This document shows, in pieces, positions 40,249 through 48,624 of a DNA stretch of 64,000 nt. The first letter of the stretch is position 1; every line of letters begins with the position of its first letter. The notes beneath the pieces were generated by a model. The model was given only the letters and a program-made list of their open reading frames with translations, was not told the origin of the DNA and did not search any database. A program made the position numbers and the translations under genes. Source of the DNA: Winogradskyella marina (GTDB lineage: Bacteria > Bacteroidota > Bacteroidia > Flavobacteriales > Flavobacteriaceae); NCBI RefSeq assembly GCF_015645385.1, contig NZ_JADOET010000014.1, forward strand, positions 1-64,000, written 5' to 3'.

Positions 40249-41511
40249 ATGAAACGAATTATATATTTATTTGCAGCTTTAGTCGCTTTTAGCACAACTG
40301 CATTCGCAACCAACACAACAACGACAGAAGCAGACGCTTCAATTAATAATTATGTGAGAGGTTATGGTAATTCTTTCATATTTAATGAAGCTGGTATTGA
40401 GTTTTCAGTGTTTGCCGATGGTCAGTTTGATTTTTATTTACCAAATCATGGTCCAGATGTAAGCGTTAATATTAACAGACCTGGTTTCAGTTTAAGTTTC
40501 AACACAGGTTATAACTATAACCCATATGTTCAATATGATAGCTTTGGAGCTATTATCCAAATTGAAAACACACCAATATATTATGATTATTACGGTCGTG
40601 TTAATCAAATAGGAAACATCTTTATTAACTACAATAGTTTTGGTAGAATTAGCAGACTTGGTGGGCTTAATGTATATTATAGAAACAATGTATTTTATAG
40701 ATATGATGGTTATATTAACATATATAATAGATCTTATGTTTATAGACCTTGGCACCGATTTTATGCAGCGCCACATAGTAACTATAGTGTTGTGCACATT
40801 AATCCATACAGACAATATTATACACCTGTAAGACATATTTATTACAGACCTTATACTAATAATGTAAGACATTATAATATCGGAAGACGCGATAATGGAT
40901 ATGCGGTAAGAAGAACAACAACGACAACTAGACGTAATGTTAGCTATGCACAGACTCCGAGAAATAGTACAGAACGAAGTATTAGAACTCGTGTAACACG
41001 AAACAATGCAACCATTGCAAGTACAAGAGCTACACGTTTAAGAAAGAGTAATGCAACTGCAACAAGAACAACGCGCAGTTCAAGTGTGACAACGAGAACA
41101 GGTACAAACCGAGTTTCTAATGGTGCAACTACTAGTCGTTCAAGTTCAAGAGTTTCGACTCCTACAAGATCAAACTCTGCAATAAATAACAGAGCTACTA
41201 CGACGCGTACTATTACCAGAACAACAACTCCAACAAGAACGATACGCAACAGTAATGCAACAAGTTCTAGGAGTGTAAATAATAATGTGACCAGAAGCAA
41301 TTCCTCTGTGTCTAATAAAACAAGAACTACTTCGGTAAGAAAACCGAAAACGACAAATTCTCGTACATATACCAGAACGTCGCCTAGCACAAAACAACGA
41401 AGTACAGTTCAGAGTAGAAGTAAATCATCGTCTGTAAAAGCCAGATCTAATACAAGTAGAACAAGCAACCAAAGTTCTACAAGATCTAACTCAAGACGAT
41501 CTAGAGGATAA
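40249..41511 (+). CDS. Exported protein with a long Arg/Thr/Ser/Asn-rich tail
   Basis: A 420-residue exported protein: signal 'IIYLFAALVAFSTTAFA', then a Tyr/Asn-rich beta-like domain (about 35-215, with 'YVQYDSFGAIIQIENTPIYY' and 'NRSYVYRPWHRFYAAPHSN') and a 200-residue tail of mostly Arg, Thr, Ser and Asn ('RTTTTTRRNVSYAQ', 'TRTTRSSSVTTRTGTNR', 'SNTSRTSNQSSTRSNSRRS'). The tail is strongly positive and has almost no acidic residues, suggesting DNA, polysaccharide or surface binding, or heavy glycosylation. The composition is not due to a short nucleotide repeat in one frame, so the gene is real. A hairpin terminator follows. Confidence 0.72.
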   Translation: MKRIIYLFAALVAFSTTAFATNTTTTEADASINNYVRGYGNSFIFNEAGIEFSVFADGQFDFYLPNHGPDVSVNINRPGFSLSFNTGYNYNPYVQYDSFGAIIQIENTPIYYDYYGRVNQIGNIFINYNSFGRISRLGGLNVYYRNNVFYRYDGYINIYNRSYVYRPWHRFYAAPHSNYSVVHINPYRQYYTPVRHIYYRPYTNNVRHYNIGRRDNGYAVRRTTTTTRRNVSYAQTPRNSTERSIRTRVTRNNATIASTRATRLRKSNATATRTTRSSSVTTRTGTNRVSNGATTSRSSSRVSTPTRSNSAINNRATTTRTITRTTTPTRTIRNSNATSSRSVNNNVTRSNSSVSNKTRTTSVRKPKTTNSRTYTRTSPSTKQRSTVQSRSKSSSVKARSNTSRTSNQSSTRSNSRRSRG

Positions 41512-41535
41512 AAAGTTTTTTTGGTTGGTTAGGAG

Positions 41536-41573
41536 TTCCCGTATGACGTATGCCTCAAAGCACCTTACGGGAA
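41536..41573 (+). terminator. Terminator after the Arg/Thr-rich gene
   Basis: TTCCCGTA (41536-41543) pairs with TACGGGAA (41566-41573), followed by T-rich sequence; the flippase gene is on the other strand and converges here. Confidence 0.6.
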
Positions 41574-41593
41574 TTTCTTATTTTAAAAAGTAT

Positions 41594-43051
41594 CTATAGT
41601 TTTAGGTACTTTTTTATTTGTGCTGAAATATCCTCAGAAACATTCAACTTATAAATAAGGCTGAAATAAACACCACCAATTAATCCCGATTTTAAAACAA
41701 TGTTTACTACAGGATGAAATGGAAAATCCCAAAAGTAGAATACCAATGATAACACAACTAATGTTAAGACAATCTTAGTTGAACCCATTGTAAATGGCAG
41801 CATATTAAATTTCTGTTTTACAAATATAATTTTGATTGAATTATAAATAAACACAGCTAAAAACGTTGCAAAAGCAGAGCCTTCAATACCATAAACAGGA
41901 ATAAAAATAGCGTTAAGCACAATAGCCATTATAGCTAATAACACACCAAAAATTAAAACCATTTTGTAATAATCACTATTAAATAGAATGGCATTATTAT
42001 TTCCTAAACTGTTATCATACAGTTTTGCTAAACTTACAATGAGCACCACAAAAAGTCCACCCGTAAACTCTTCTGGAAGGATCTCATAGAGCTGATTAAT
42101 ATTCAAAATAATGAGCAGAAAAATAAAACCACTCACTACCAAAAGTGTCATCGAGCTTCGTTTGTATAAATCTTCTAAGGCAACATTATCCTTTTCATTT
42201 AAATATTGAGCCGTTAAAGGCAGCATAATTTGGTGCATAGCACGTTGAGGCACTGCAATAACTGTTGCGATAAAAATAGCAACACTATAATAAGCCACTT
42301 GCTCAATATCTGGCAACATTAAGCCTATCATAAACTTATCAATATCTAGAATAAGCATGGCTACAGAACCTGCAATAATCATTAATCCCGAATATTGTAA
42401 AATAGATAAGTGATTCTCTAATTTTTGAAACTTTAACTTTGGAAACCTTACCGAATAGGCATATAGTTTCATAATTACCATTCGCAAAACATAGACACTA
42501 ACAAGTCCGTTTATAAATTGATCAACCGACAACCAATCAAAATAAACTGCAAAAAGCAATATCATAATACATACACGATGGAAAATCTCCTTCATTAAAT
42601 TCCCAAAAACGGTTTGCATTTGCACTTTTGTCCACGCAAAAAATATTTCGAAATAAGCCATTGCAATGGCTAGAATAAAAATATGCCAGACATACTTTTC
42701 TACAATTTGGTTTTCGTTTGACAGCCAATTAACTATTGAATCATAAGCTAAATAACCTATTAAACCCGTTGGAATTATAAACAAAAAGGGTAAAAATAAC
42801 ATCAGTGTTAAAAAACTATTGATACTGTTTTTAGATTTAAAAGACGAATAAAATTTAACAATAGCATTATGCACTCCAAAGGCCATAAAAGGCATCATAA
42901 TATTAGCTGCAGACAATAAAAACGCAACTAAACCATAGTATTGATCCGATAAAAAATTAGTGTAAAGAAAAAGTGTATTAATTGCACCAATACCGAAGCC
43001 CAAATAGGTGGTAATAGTGTTTTTAAATGATTGGTTTAATACAATTCCCAT
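41594..43051 (-). CDS. Wzx-like polysaccharide flippase
   Basis: A 485-residue MATE/PST-superfamily flippase with 14 predicted helices ('TTYLGFGIGAINTLFLYTNF', 'FMIGLMLPDIEQVAYYSVAI', 'VPQRAMHQIMLPLTAQYL', 'FIPVYGIEGSAFATFLAVFI'). It moves lipid-linked oligosaccharide units across the inner membrane for surface glycan or teichoic-like polymers. Together with the glycosyltransferase and YfhO genes it forms a surface-polysaccharide group. A decayed repeat lies upstream. Confidence 0.87.
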   Translation of the reverse strand: MGIVLNQSFKNTITTYLGFGIGAINTLFLYTNFLSDQYYGLVAFLLSAANIMMPFMAFGVHNAIVKFYSSFKSKNSINSFLTLMLFLPFLFIIPTGLIGYLAYDSIVNWLSNENQIVEKYVWHIFILAIAMAYFEIFFAWTKVQMQTVFGNLMKEIFHRVCIMILLFAVYFDWLSVDQFINGLVSVYVLRMVIMKLYAYSVRFPKLKFQKLENHLSILQYSGLMIIAGSVAMLILDIDKFMIGLMLPDIEQVAYYSVAIFIATVIAVPQRAMHQIMLPLTAQYLNEKDNVALEDLYKRSSMTLLVVSGFIFLLIILNINQLYEILPEEFTGGLFVVLIVSLAKLYDNSLGNNNAILFNSDYYKMVLIFGVLLAIMAIVLNAIFIPVYGIEGSAFATFLAVFIYNSIKIIFVKQKFNMLPFTMGSTKIVLTLVVLSLVFYFWDFPFHPVVNIVLKSGLIGGVYFSLIYKLNVSEDISAQIKKYLKL

Positions 43052-43237
43052 AGAATTACAAATAACAACTTTAAAATATCAAATTCCAAAATGACTACTG
43101 AAAAATTATAAAACTAAACTGGAAGGTTTTATTTAATAGCAAAAAGAGCTTTAATAAATTGGGCTTAACGCACTATAAAGGTTTTTGAAACTCACGTGTT
43201 CAGAAGCTCTAAACTACCATTTTTTATTTCGTTTTTC

Positions 43238-43330
43238 ACACCCCTAAAGTCCCCTCAAGGGGACAGTCTCACTGTTGCGAATAAAAATCTAAAATATTTT
43301 TATTAATTATTAACTTGAGGCGACATTAAG
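43238..43330. repeat. Decayed copy of the 102-bp MITE-like element
   Basis: The left arm ACACCCCTAAAGTCCCCTCA and the inner TCTCACTGTTGCGAATAAAA match the 23130-23231 element; the right arm is degraded (about 43310-43330) and overlaps the stop codon of the glycosyltransferase gene (TAA at 43326-43328). Confidence 0.78.
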
Positions 43331-44615
43331 TATGTAATATCAACTTTGCCAATTTCTCAGTCAAGGTTTTTCTGCTATAAGGTTGTAAACCGATAGCATT
43401 TACTTTTAATGTGTTGTTTTGAAACGCTTCAAAATAACTTAAAAGCTGTGTTTTCAATTCCGCCTTTTGATTGTAATTAAAATAACTTCCTGTGTTGGTT
43501 GATTTTATGATTTGCTCTACGTCAGCATCTTTTGGACCAAGGGCTAATATTGGTGTTTCAGAAATAAGATATTCAAACACTTTTCCTGGAATGATCGCTT
43601 TGGTATCTTCAGAATCGATTTCAATTAACAATACTAATTGTGATTTCATTTGAAATTGTATCGCTTCATCATGACTCACATAACCAACCACATCAACATG
43701 ATTTTTTAATCCATTTTGATGAATAGATTCTACAACATCATCACTAACGACTCCAATTAATTGTAATTTAAAAACTTCTGAAAAGGCTTTATGTTCTTGT
43801 ATTAATTCTGAAAGTGTTTCCCATAAAACCACAGGATTTCGTTCTGATAATAACGACCCAATATGCGATAAGGTAAAAAGCTCGTCCTTCCCTTCTACTC
43901 TAATATTATGCGCATCGTAACCATTAGTAATAACAGAAATCGGTTGTTTTGTTTTAGTTTGAAACTCGTTTTTAGTGTGATTGCTTGTGACAATAATTTG
44001 GTCTGCAGTATGTAAAACATTTTGCTCTAACGCTACATGCTTTGCTTTTGAAGAATCCGTAAGTTTTAAATCCTTATGATAACCAATAGTGGTCCAAGGA
44101 TCTCTAAAGTCCGCTAACCATTTTACACCTAATCTTGCTTTTAATTGTAAGCCTATGAGATGTAAACTATGCGGTGGACCTGTTGTAATTATGGTTTCAA
44201 TGTGATGTTCTTTGATATAATTAGATAAAAATTCAACCGAAGGTTTTATCCAATTTTTACGAGCATCTGGAATAAAATAATTCCCTCTAACATAAAGCAT
44301 TGCTTTTTCAATCAAAGATTGCTTTTTAGCTTTTGGAATAACTCCAGAACTTATTTTTTTAGATTTTCCTTTTGAAAATACACTCGCCAAACCATAAGGT
44401 TCACTTATAGGTTGTTTTAAAATCGTAATGTCTTTAGGAATCTCGTTTACCAAACTTTTATCCATAATAGGATAGTTTGGATTTTCAGGACAATACACAA
44501 TAGGTTCAACACCAAAATCAGGCAAGTACTTCACGAATTTTAACCATCGCTGTACGCCTGGACCGCCTGCTGGTGGCCAATAATAGGTTATTATAAGTGC
44601 TTTTTTTTTACTCAT
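43326..44615 (-). CDS. Family 4-type glycosyltransferase
   Basis: A GT-B glycosyltransferase of about 429 residues. 'KALIITYYWPPAGGPGVQRW' opens the N-terminal domain, which carries 'HSLHLIGLQLKARLGVKWLA' and the 'DFRDPWTTIG' motif; the C-terminal domain shows 'FTLSHIGSLLSERNP', 'VDVVGYVSHDEA' and 'IIPGKVFEYLISETPILALG', the donor-binding E-x7-E-like region. I start at the ATG at 44615 (M-S-K-K-K) because the upstream ATG at 44624 lies inside the inverted repeat arm; the latter cannot be excluded. It transfers a sugar for surface polysaccharide. The stop lies in a decayed repeat arm. Confidence 0.85.
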   Translation of the reverse strand: MSKKKALIITYYWPPAGGPGVQRWLKFVKYLPDFGVEPIVYCPENPNYPIMDKSLVNEIPKDITILKQPISEPYGLASVFSKGKSKKISSGVIPKAKKQSLIEKAMLYVRGNYFIPDARKNWIKPSVEFLSNYIKEHHIETIITTGPPHSLHLIGLQLKARLGVKWLADFRDPWTTIGYHKDLKLTDSSKAKHVALEQNVLHTADQIIVTSNHTKNEFQTKTKQPISVITNGYDAHNIRVEGKDELFTLSHIGSLLSERNPVVLWETLSELIQEHKAFSEVFKLQLIGVVSDDVVESIHQNGLKNHVDVVGYVSHDEAIQFQMKSQLVLLIEIDSEDTKAIIPGKVFEYLISETPILALGPKDADVEQIIKSTNTGSYFNYNQKAELKTQLLSYFEAFQNNTLKVNAIGLQPYSRKTLTEKLAKLILHT

Positions 44616-44617
44616 GT

Positions 44618-44691
44618 TTGTCATTCCTGCGAAGGCAGGAATCTATTTTTTAGTTATAGATAATGGATTCCTGCCTTCGCAGGAATGACAA
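44618..44691. repeat. Perfect inverted REP pair between glycosyltransferase and YfhO genes
   Basis: Two 26-bp arms, TTGTCATTCCTGCGAAGGCA... (44618-44643) and its exact reverse complement (44666-44691), with a 22-bp spacer. The pair begins two bases after the glycosyltransferase start codon region and ends exactly at the YfhO stop. The same core appears at 13256. It can fold into a very stable hairpin in the shared transcript. Confidence 0.88.
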
Positions 44692-47124
44692 TCAATCTTT
44701 TCGCTTTTTCACCTCAAAAAACAAACCAGCTAATAGCAATAGTCCTAAAACCGCAGAACTCGCTAAAGCAATTTTACTTCCTGTTTCTACAACTTGTGGT
44801 TCAAACTTAAATTCTATGGTGTGGTTTCCTTTTGGTAATTCTAATGCTCTTAATACATAATTCACACGGAAATGTGGTGTTAAGTTACCATCGATATATG
44901 CATTCCAACCTTGTTCATAATAGATTTCTGAGAATACGGCTAGACCTTCATTTCTATTATTAGATTGGTATTTTAAATAATTAGGTTTGAATTCTTTCAA
45001 CTGAATAGAAGCCGTAGAATCTACTTGATATCCTGTTTTTAAATTATTTTCCGCCTGAACCGATTGCTCTAAAACTGCTGTAGTCTTTGTATTCAAACTG
45101 TCTAAAGCTAAAATCTCTTGATTGGCATTAGCAACAACTTTTAGGTTTGAAACAAACCAAGCGTTACCGTTTGCTTCCGTATTAGTATAAGGAAATATTT
45201 GGCCTTGTTCTTCGGCAATAATGTATTTAGTGTTCAACATATTAAGAACATCCATGTTGTTTTTATACACATGAAAATCTAATAACTCTTCTGAACGCCC
45301 CAATTTAGCAGCACTATAACCCATTAAAGAATTATGATAATAAGCCGCTTTTGCTGGCAATCTTTGACCTTCGTTAGACATATCTAACACTCTAAAATGC
45401 CCTTTGTCATTCAGTATTTCTTTATCTGCAGAATTAGGCTGATATGGTTTATCGACCTTTAAAGCCGACACAAAATTGTCGTTATTTACATATTGCTTAT
45501 CAACTGAAACTAAATCAAACAGTATTAATACAGCGAATACAACCACGACTAAATTCTCTGATAGTTTCTTTTTTAAGAATAAGAAAATGGTACCTGCCGA
45601 TAATAACACTAATATCAATGTTCTTAAGGTATCAGTAGTCATTAAAGATTTTCTATCTTCAATAATAGCATCCATAAAAGGTTGTCCGTAAGCACCAATA
45701 TACTGGTCATCTCTTAGGCCTTCAAAATCAAATAACGTGGATTTAAACAATAAAAAGATAATCGCTAAACCAGCTGTAATTCCTACAGCATATTTTAAGG
45801 CTTTTAGTTTTTCTTCATCTTTTTGATAGTCATTAAACAAACGAACTAATGCAAAAACACCCAAAACAGGAATACACAATTCTAATAACACCTGTATGGA
45901 ACTTACCGCTCTAAACTTGCTATATAACGGCACATAATCGATAAAGAAATCGGTTAAAAATCCTAAATTTTTTCCATAAGACAATAAAAGAGATAACACT
46001 GTACCGCCAACAAGCCACCATTTTAATCGGCCTTTAACTAAGAATAATCCTAAAACAAACAGGAAAATAATCACTGCGCCAACATAAGCTGGTGCCTCTA
46101 CAATGGGCTGATCTCCCCAATACATTGGTGCGTTTCTAGCCGCATCTAAGGCTTCAATTGGCGAAGCGCCCAAATTGATATAAGCGTTGTAAGTTTCGGA
46201 GTCTTTACCGACATCTTCGTAATTTCCACCTCCCATAAATTTTGGGATGTAGAGGTTAAACGTTTCTAAAATGCCGTAACTGTATTCCGTAATATACTCT
46301 TTGCTCAGTCCGGTTGTGGTTTCTTTTGCAGATCCATCAGGATTAATGGTTAAATCACTTTGACCACGCGCACTTTCCTTCACGTACTCTTGGGTTGCCA
46401 TAATATTAGTGGCATTGAGACCAACGGCTAAGATGGCTGCGACAGACAATAAGCCAACGGACTTAAAAAAGTGTGGTAACACCTTCTTTTTGTAAGCATC
46501 AATTAAATACGCTAAACCTAAGACTAAAACTAATAGCAACAAGTAATAAGTCATTTGGAAATGATTCGCAACAATTTCTAATCCTAAAGCTACAGTCGTT
46601 AATAAAAACCCGAGTATGTATTTCTTTCTAAACGTGAGCACAATTCCTGCTAAAACTAATGGCATATAAGCAATGGCGTGCGCTTTAGAATTATGACCAA
46701 CACCGAGAATTATAATAAGATATGTTGAAAATCCAAACGCCAAAGCACCAAGTGCCGCGAGTTTAAAATCTACTTTTAGGGACAAGAGCAAAATATAAAA
46801 ACCTATAAAATATAAAAATAGGTAATCTGCAGGTCGAGGAAGAAAACGTAACGATAAATCGAGTTTTTTTATGTAATTATGCGGATATTTTGCGCCTAAT
46901 TGATAGGTTGGCATACCACCAAATGCACTATTGGTCCAATAGGTTTCTTCACCAGTAGTCTTAGCAAACTCTTTTTGTTGCTCTGCCATACCAATGTAGT
47001 GCATAATATCACTTTGGTTTATTTTTTTGCCTTGTAAAACAGGACTAAAATAGGCTAAAGATAAAACCACAAACCCTATTAAAACTAAGAGATGTGGCAA
47101 TAAACGTTTTATAGAAAATGACAT
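44692..47124 (-). CDS. YfhO-family membrane protein
   Basis: An 810-residue polytopic membrane protein of the YfhO family (glycosyltransferase-like superfamily GT-C), with about 12 helices in the first 540 residues ('HLLVLIGFVVLSLAYFSPVL', 'YFIGFYILLLSLKVDFKLAA', 'GALAFGFSTYLIIILGVGHN') and a periplasmic C-terminal domain with 'WNAYIDGNLTPHFRVNYVLR' and 'PKGNHTIEFKFEPQ'. The last helix 'IALASSAVLGLLLLAGLFFE' precedes a basic tail. Members add sugars to lipid-linked or cell-wall glycans. The gene ends exactly at a REP pair; it shares context with the flippase and glycosyltransferase. Confidence 0.88.
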   Translation of the reverse strand: MSFSIKRLLPHLLVLIGFVVLSLAYFSPVLQGKKINQSDIMHYIGMAEQQKEFAKTTGEETYWTNSAFGGMPTYQLGAKYPHNYIKKLDLSLRFLPRPADYLFLYFIGFYILLLSLKVDFKLAALGALAFGFSTYLIIILGVGHNSKAHAIAYMPLVLAGIVLTFRKKYILGFLLTTVALGLEIVANHFQMTYYLLLLVLVLGLAYLIDAYKKKVLPHFFKSVGLLSVAAILAVGLNATNIMATQEYVKESARGQSDLTINPDGSAKETTTGLSKEYITEYSYGILETFNLYIPKFMGGGNYEDVGKDSETYNAYINLGASPIEALDAARNAPMYWGDQPIVEAPAYVGAVIIFLFVLGLFLVKGRLKWWLVGGTVLSLLLSYGKNLGFLTDFFIDYVPLYSKFRAVSSIQVLLELCIPVLGVFALVRLFNDYQKDEEKLKALKYAVGITAGLAIIFLLFKSTLFDFEGLRDDQYIGAYGQPFMDAIIEDRKSLMTTDTLRTLILVLLSAGTIFLFLKKKLSENLVVVVFAVLILFDLVSVDKQYVNNDNFVSALKVDKPYQPNSADKEILNDKGHFRVLDMSNEGQRLPAKAAYYHNSLMGYSAAKLGRSEELLDFHVYKNNMDVLNMLNTKYIIAEEQGQIFPYTNTEANGNAWFVSNLKVVANANQEILALDSLNTKTTAVLEQSVQAENNLKTGYQVDSTASIQLKEFKPNYLKYQSNNRNEGLAVFSEIYYEQGWNAYIDGNLTPHFRVNYVLRALELPKGNHTIEFKFEPQVVETGSKIALASSAVLGLLLLAGLFFEVKKRKD

Positions 47125-47235
47125 GCGAATACTTTAAGTTGAATGATTCTGAAAAGTAGTTATTTTTTTTGAAACATTACTAGAATTAGCGTTGTTTACT
47201 AAAAAGGAAGTTCTGTAATAATGACAAGAATTGAA

Positions 47236-47517
47236 CTAGTCAATTTCTTCGTAATCCACGTACTCTCCAACTTTATCGTTAGATTTTTTGTTTTGATTAG
47301 GCATTTTATCGATTACTGTTTCGCCTTCCTTTTGCTTTTGCTGTTGGCTTTGTTGATTTGGGTTTTGAAATCCTCCAAATTGTCCGCCAAATTTTTCTTC
47401 TGCTTTCTTAGCCACAAAACGCATCAATAAAGGTGCAAAAAGACGTGCTAATATCTTAAAGCCAAAGTAAACTAATAAAATTATTAAAATAGTTCTCAGT
47501 AATCCCATGATAAACAT
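47236..47517 (-). CDS. DUF4834 small membrane protein
   Basis: A 93-residue protein with one N-terminal helix ('LLRTILIILLVYFGFKIL') followed by a Gln/Lys-rich, probably disordered tail ending 'YVDYEEID'. Pattern and length fit DUF4834. Either M1 (47517) or M4 (47508) can start it. The plus-strand ORF at 47221-47430 is its shadow. It lies about 110 bp past the YfhO start, with which it is on the same strand. Confidence 0.8.
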   Translation of the reverse strand: MFIMGLLRTILIILLVYFGFKILARLFAPLLMRFVAKKAEEKFGGQFGGFQNPNQQSQQQKQKEGETVIDKMPNQNKKSNDKVGEYVDYEEID

Positions 47518-47590
47518 AATATAATTATCAAAAATACGATTATACTCATTTATAATCCGATTAAATTCCTTAAAAAAACTATAAAATATC

Positions 47591-47598
47591 TATATTTG
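47591..47598 (+). promoter_or_regulatory. -7 element of the outer-membrane protein gene
   Basis: TATATTTG, exact TAnnTTTG match, 44 bp before the ATG at 47642. Confidence 0.4.
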
Positions 47599-47641
47599 AA
47601 TTCAATCTACAATAGACCGAATGGTTTTAAATCCGTAAATA

Positions 47642-48604
47642 ATGCGAATACTCAAATCAACACTTACGTTAATTATTGCTTTCAGTTTTACTTCTGCGTT
47701 CGCTCAGTATACCGAAGTAATTAATTCTAATCGACCTGGAGTCTCTAAAAGTGCTTTTTCTGTTGGAACGGGAATTGTACAGTTTGAGGCTGGAGCTTTT
47801 ACTGTTAAAGAAGAGCATGCCTTGGCAAATTATGAAGTATCAGGATTTGGTCTCGATTTTGGTTTAAGGTATGGTTTGTTTTTTGAGCAGTTAGAATTAT
47901 CCTTAGATGGCGTATATCAAAATGACAATATCACTTATAATAGTGCTGCAATTCCTGTTGAAGATAAGCGCTCTAATTTTAAAAATTTCACATTAGGTGC
48001 TAAGTACTTGGTTTATGATCCGTATAAAAATGCGGCTGAAGCTAAACCAAACCTTTACAGTTTTCACGCTAACAATAAGTTTAGTTGGAAATCTTTAATT
48101 CCTGCTGTTTCCGTTTATGCTGGAGCAAATTTTGATACTAAAAACAATCCATACACAGCTCCTGACATTGAAGGATTTAGCCCTAAAATTATGGTTGCAA
48201 CCCAAAACAACTTTAATGGTGGATGGGTTTTTGTAATGAATTTAATAAAAGACAGAATTGGAACAGATCAATCTGATTTTCAATACATTTTCACTCTAAC
48301 ACATTCATTTACACCACAATGGGTTGTTTTTGGAGAAACACAAGGAATTAAAAGTGACTTTTATGCTGATAATATTTTTAGAGTTGGTGGAGCATATCTT
48401 TGGTCTAAAAATTTTCAATTAGACGCTAATATTGCGTTTAACACTAAAGACACACCAACAGTTTTAAATATTGCCTTCGGAGCTTCTTATCGCTTAGACT
48501 TTCACAAGGACAAAGAAATAGACAATGGCAATGGAAATGATGGTAATTTTAAGAAACAGAAAAAGCAGAAAAAAGAAAAGAAATCCGATGATTTCAATTT
48601 CTAA
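47642..48604 (+). CDS. Outer-membrane beta-barrel protein (MetA-pathway-transporter-like)
   Basis: A 320-residue exported beta-barrel: signal 'LTLIIAFSFTSAFA', then alternating amphipathic strands ('VINSNRPGVSKSAFSVGTGI', 'LDFGLRYGLFFEQLELSLDG', 'FRVGGAYLWSKNFQLDANIA'). It fits the family of outer-membrane transporters annotated from phenol degradation (PF13557), which are probably channels. The last 30 residues are a basic, low-complexity extension ('GNDGNFKKQKKQKKEKKSDD'). The GNAT-like gene starts 20 bp downstream. Confidence 0.75.
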   Translation: MRILKSTLTLIIAFSFTSAFAQYTEVINSNRPGVSKSAFSVGTGIVQFEAGAFTVKEEHALANYEVSGFGLDFGLRYGLFFEQLELSLDGVYQNDNITYNSAAIPVEDKRSNFKNFTLGAKYLVYDPYKNAAEAKPNLYSFHANNKFSWKSLIPAVSVYAGANFDTKNNPYTAPDIEGFSPKIMVATQNNFNGGWVFVMNLIKDRIGTDQSDFQYIFTLTHSFTPQWVVFGETQGIKSDFYADNIFRVGGAYLWSKNFQLDANIAFNTKDTPTVLNIAFGASYRLDFHKDKEIDNGNGNDGNFKKQKKQKKEKKSDDFNF

Positions 48605-48624
48605 TCTATAGCCTTCCTAACTAC

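Noticed and set aside
40944-41390. Antisense ORFs inside the Arg/Thr-rich gene, including a Leu/Val-rich one
   Set aside because: They are mirror images of the repetitive coding sequence; no start context or conservation.
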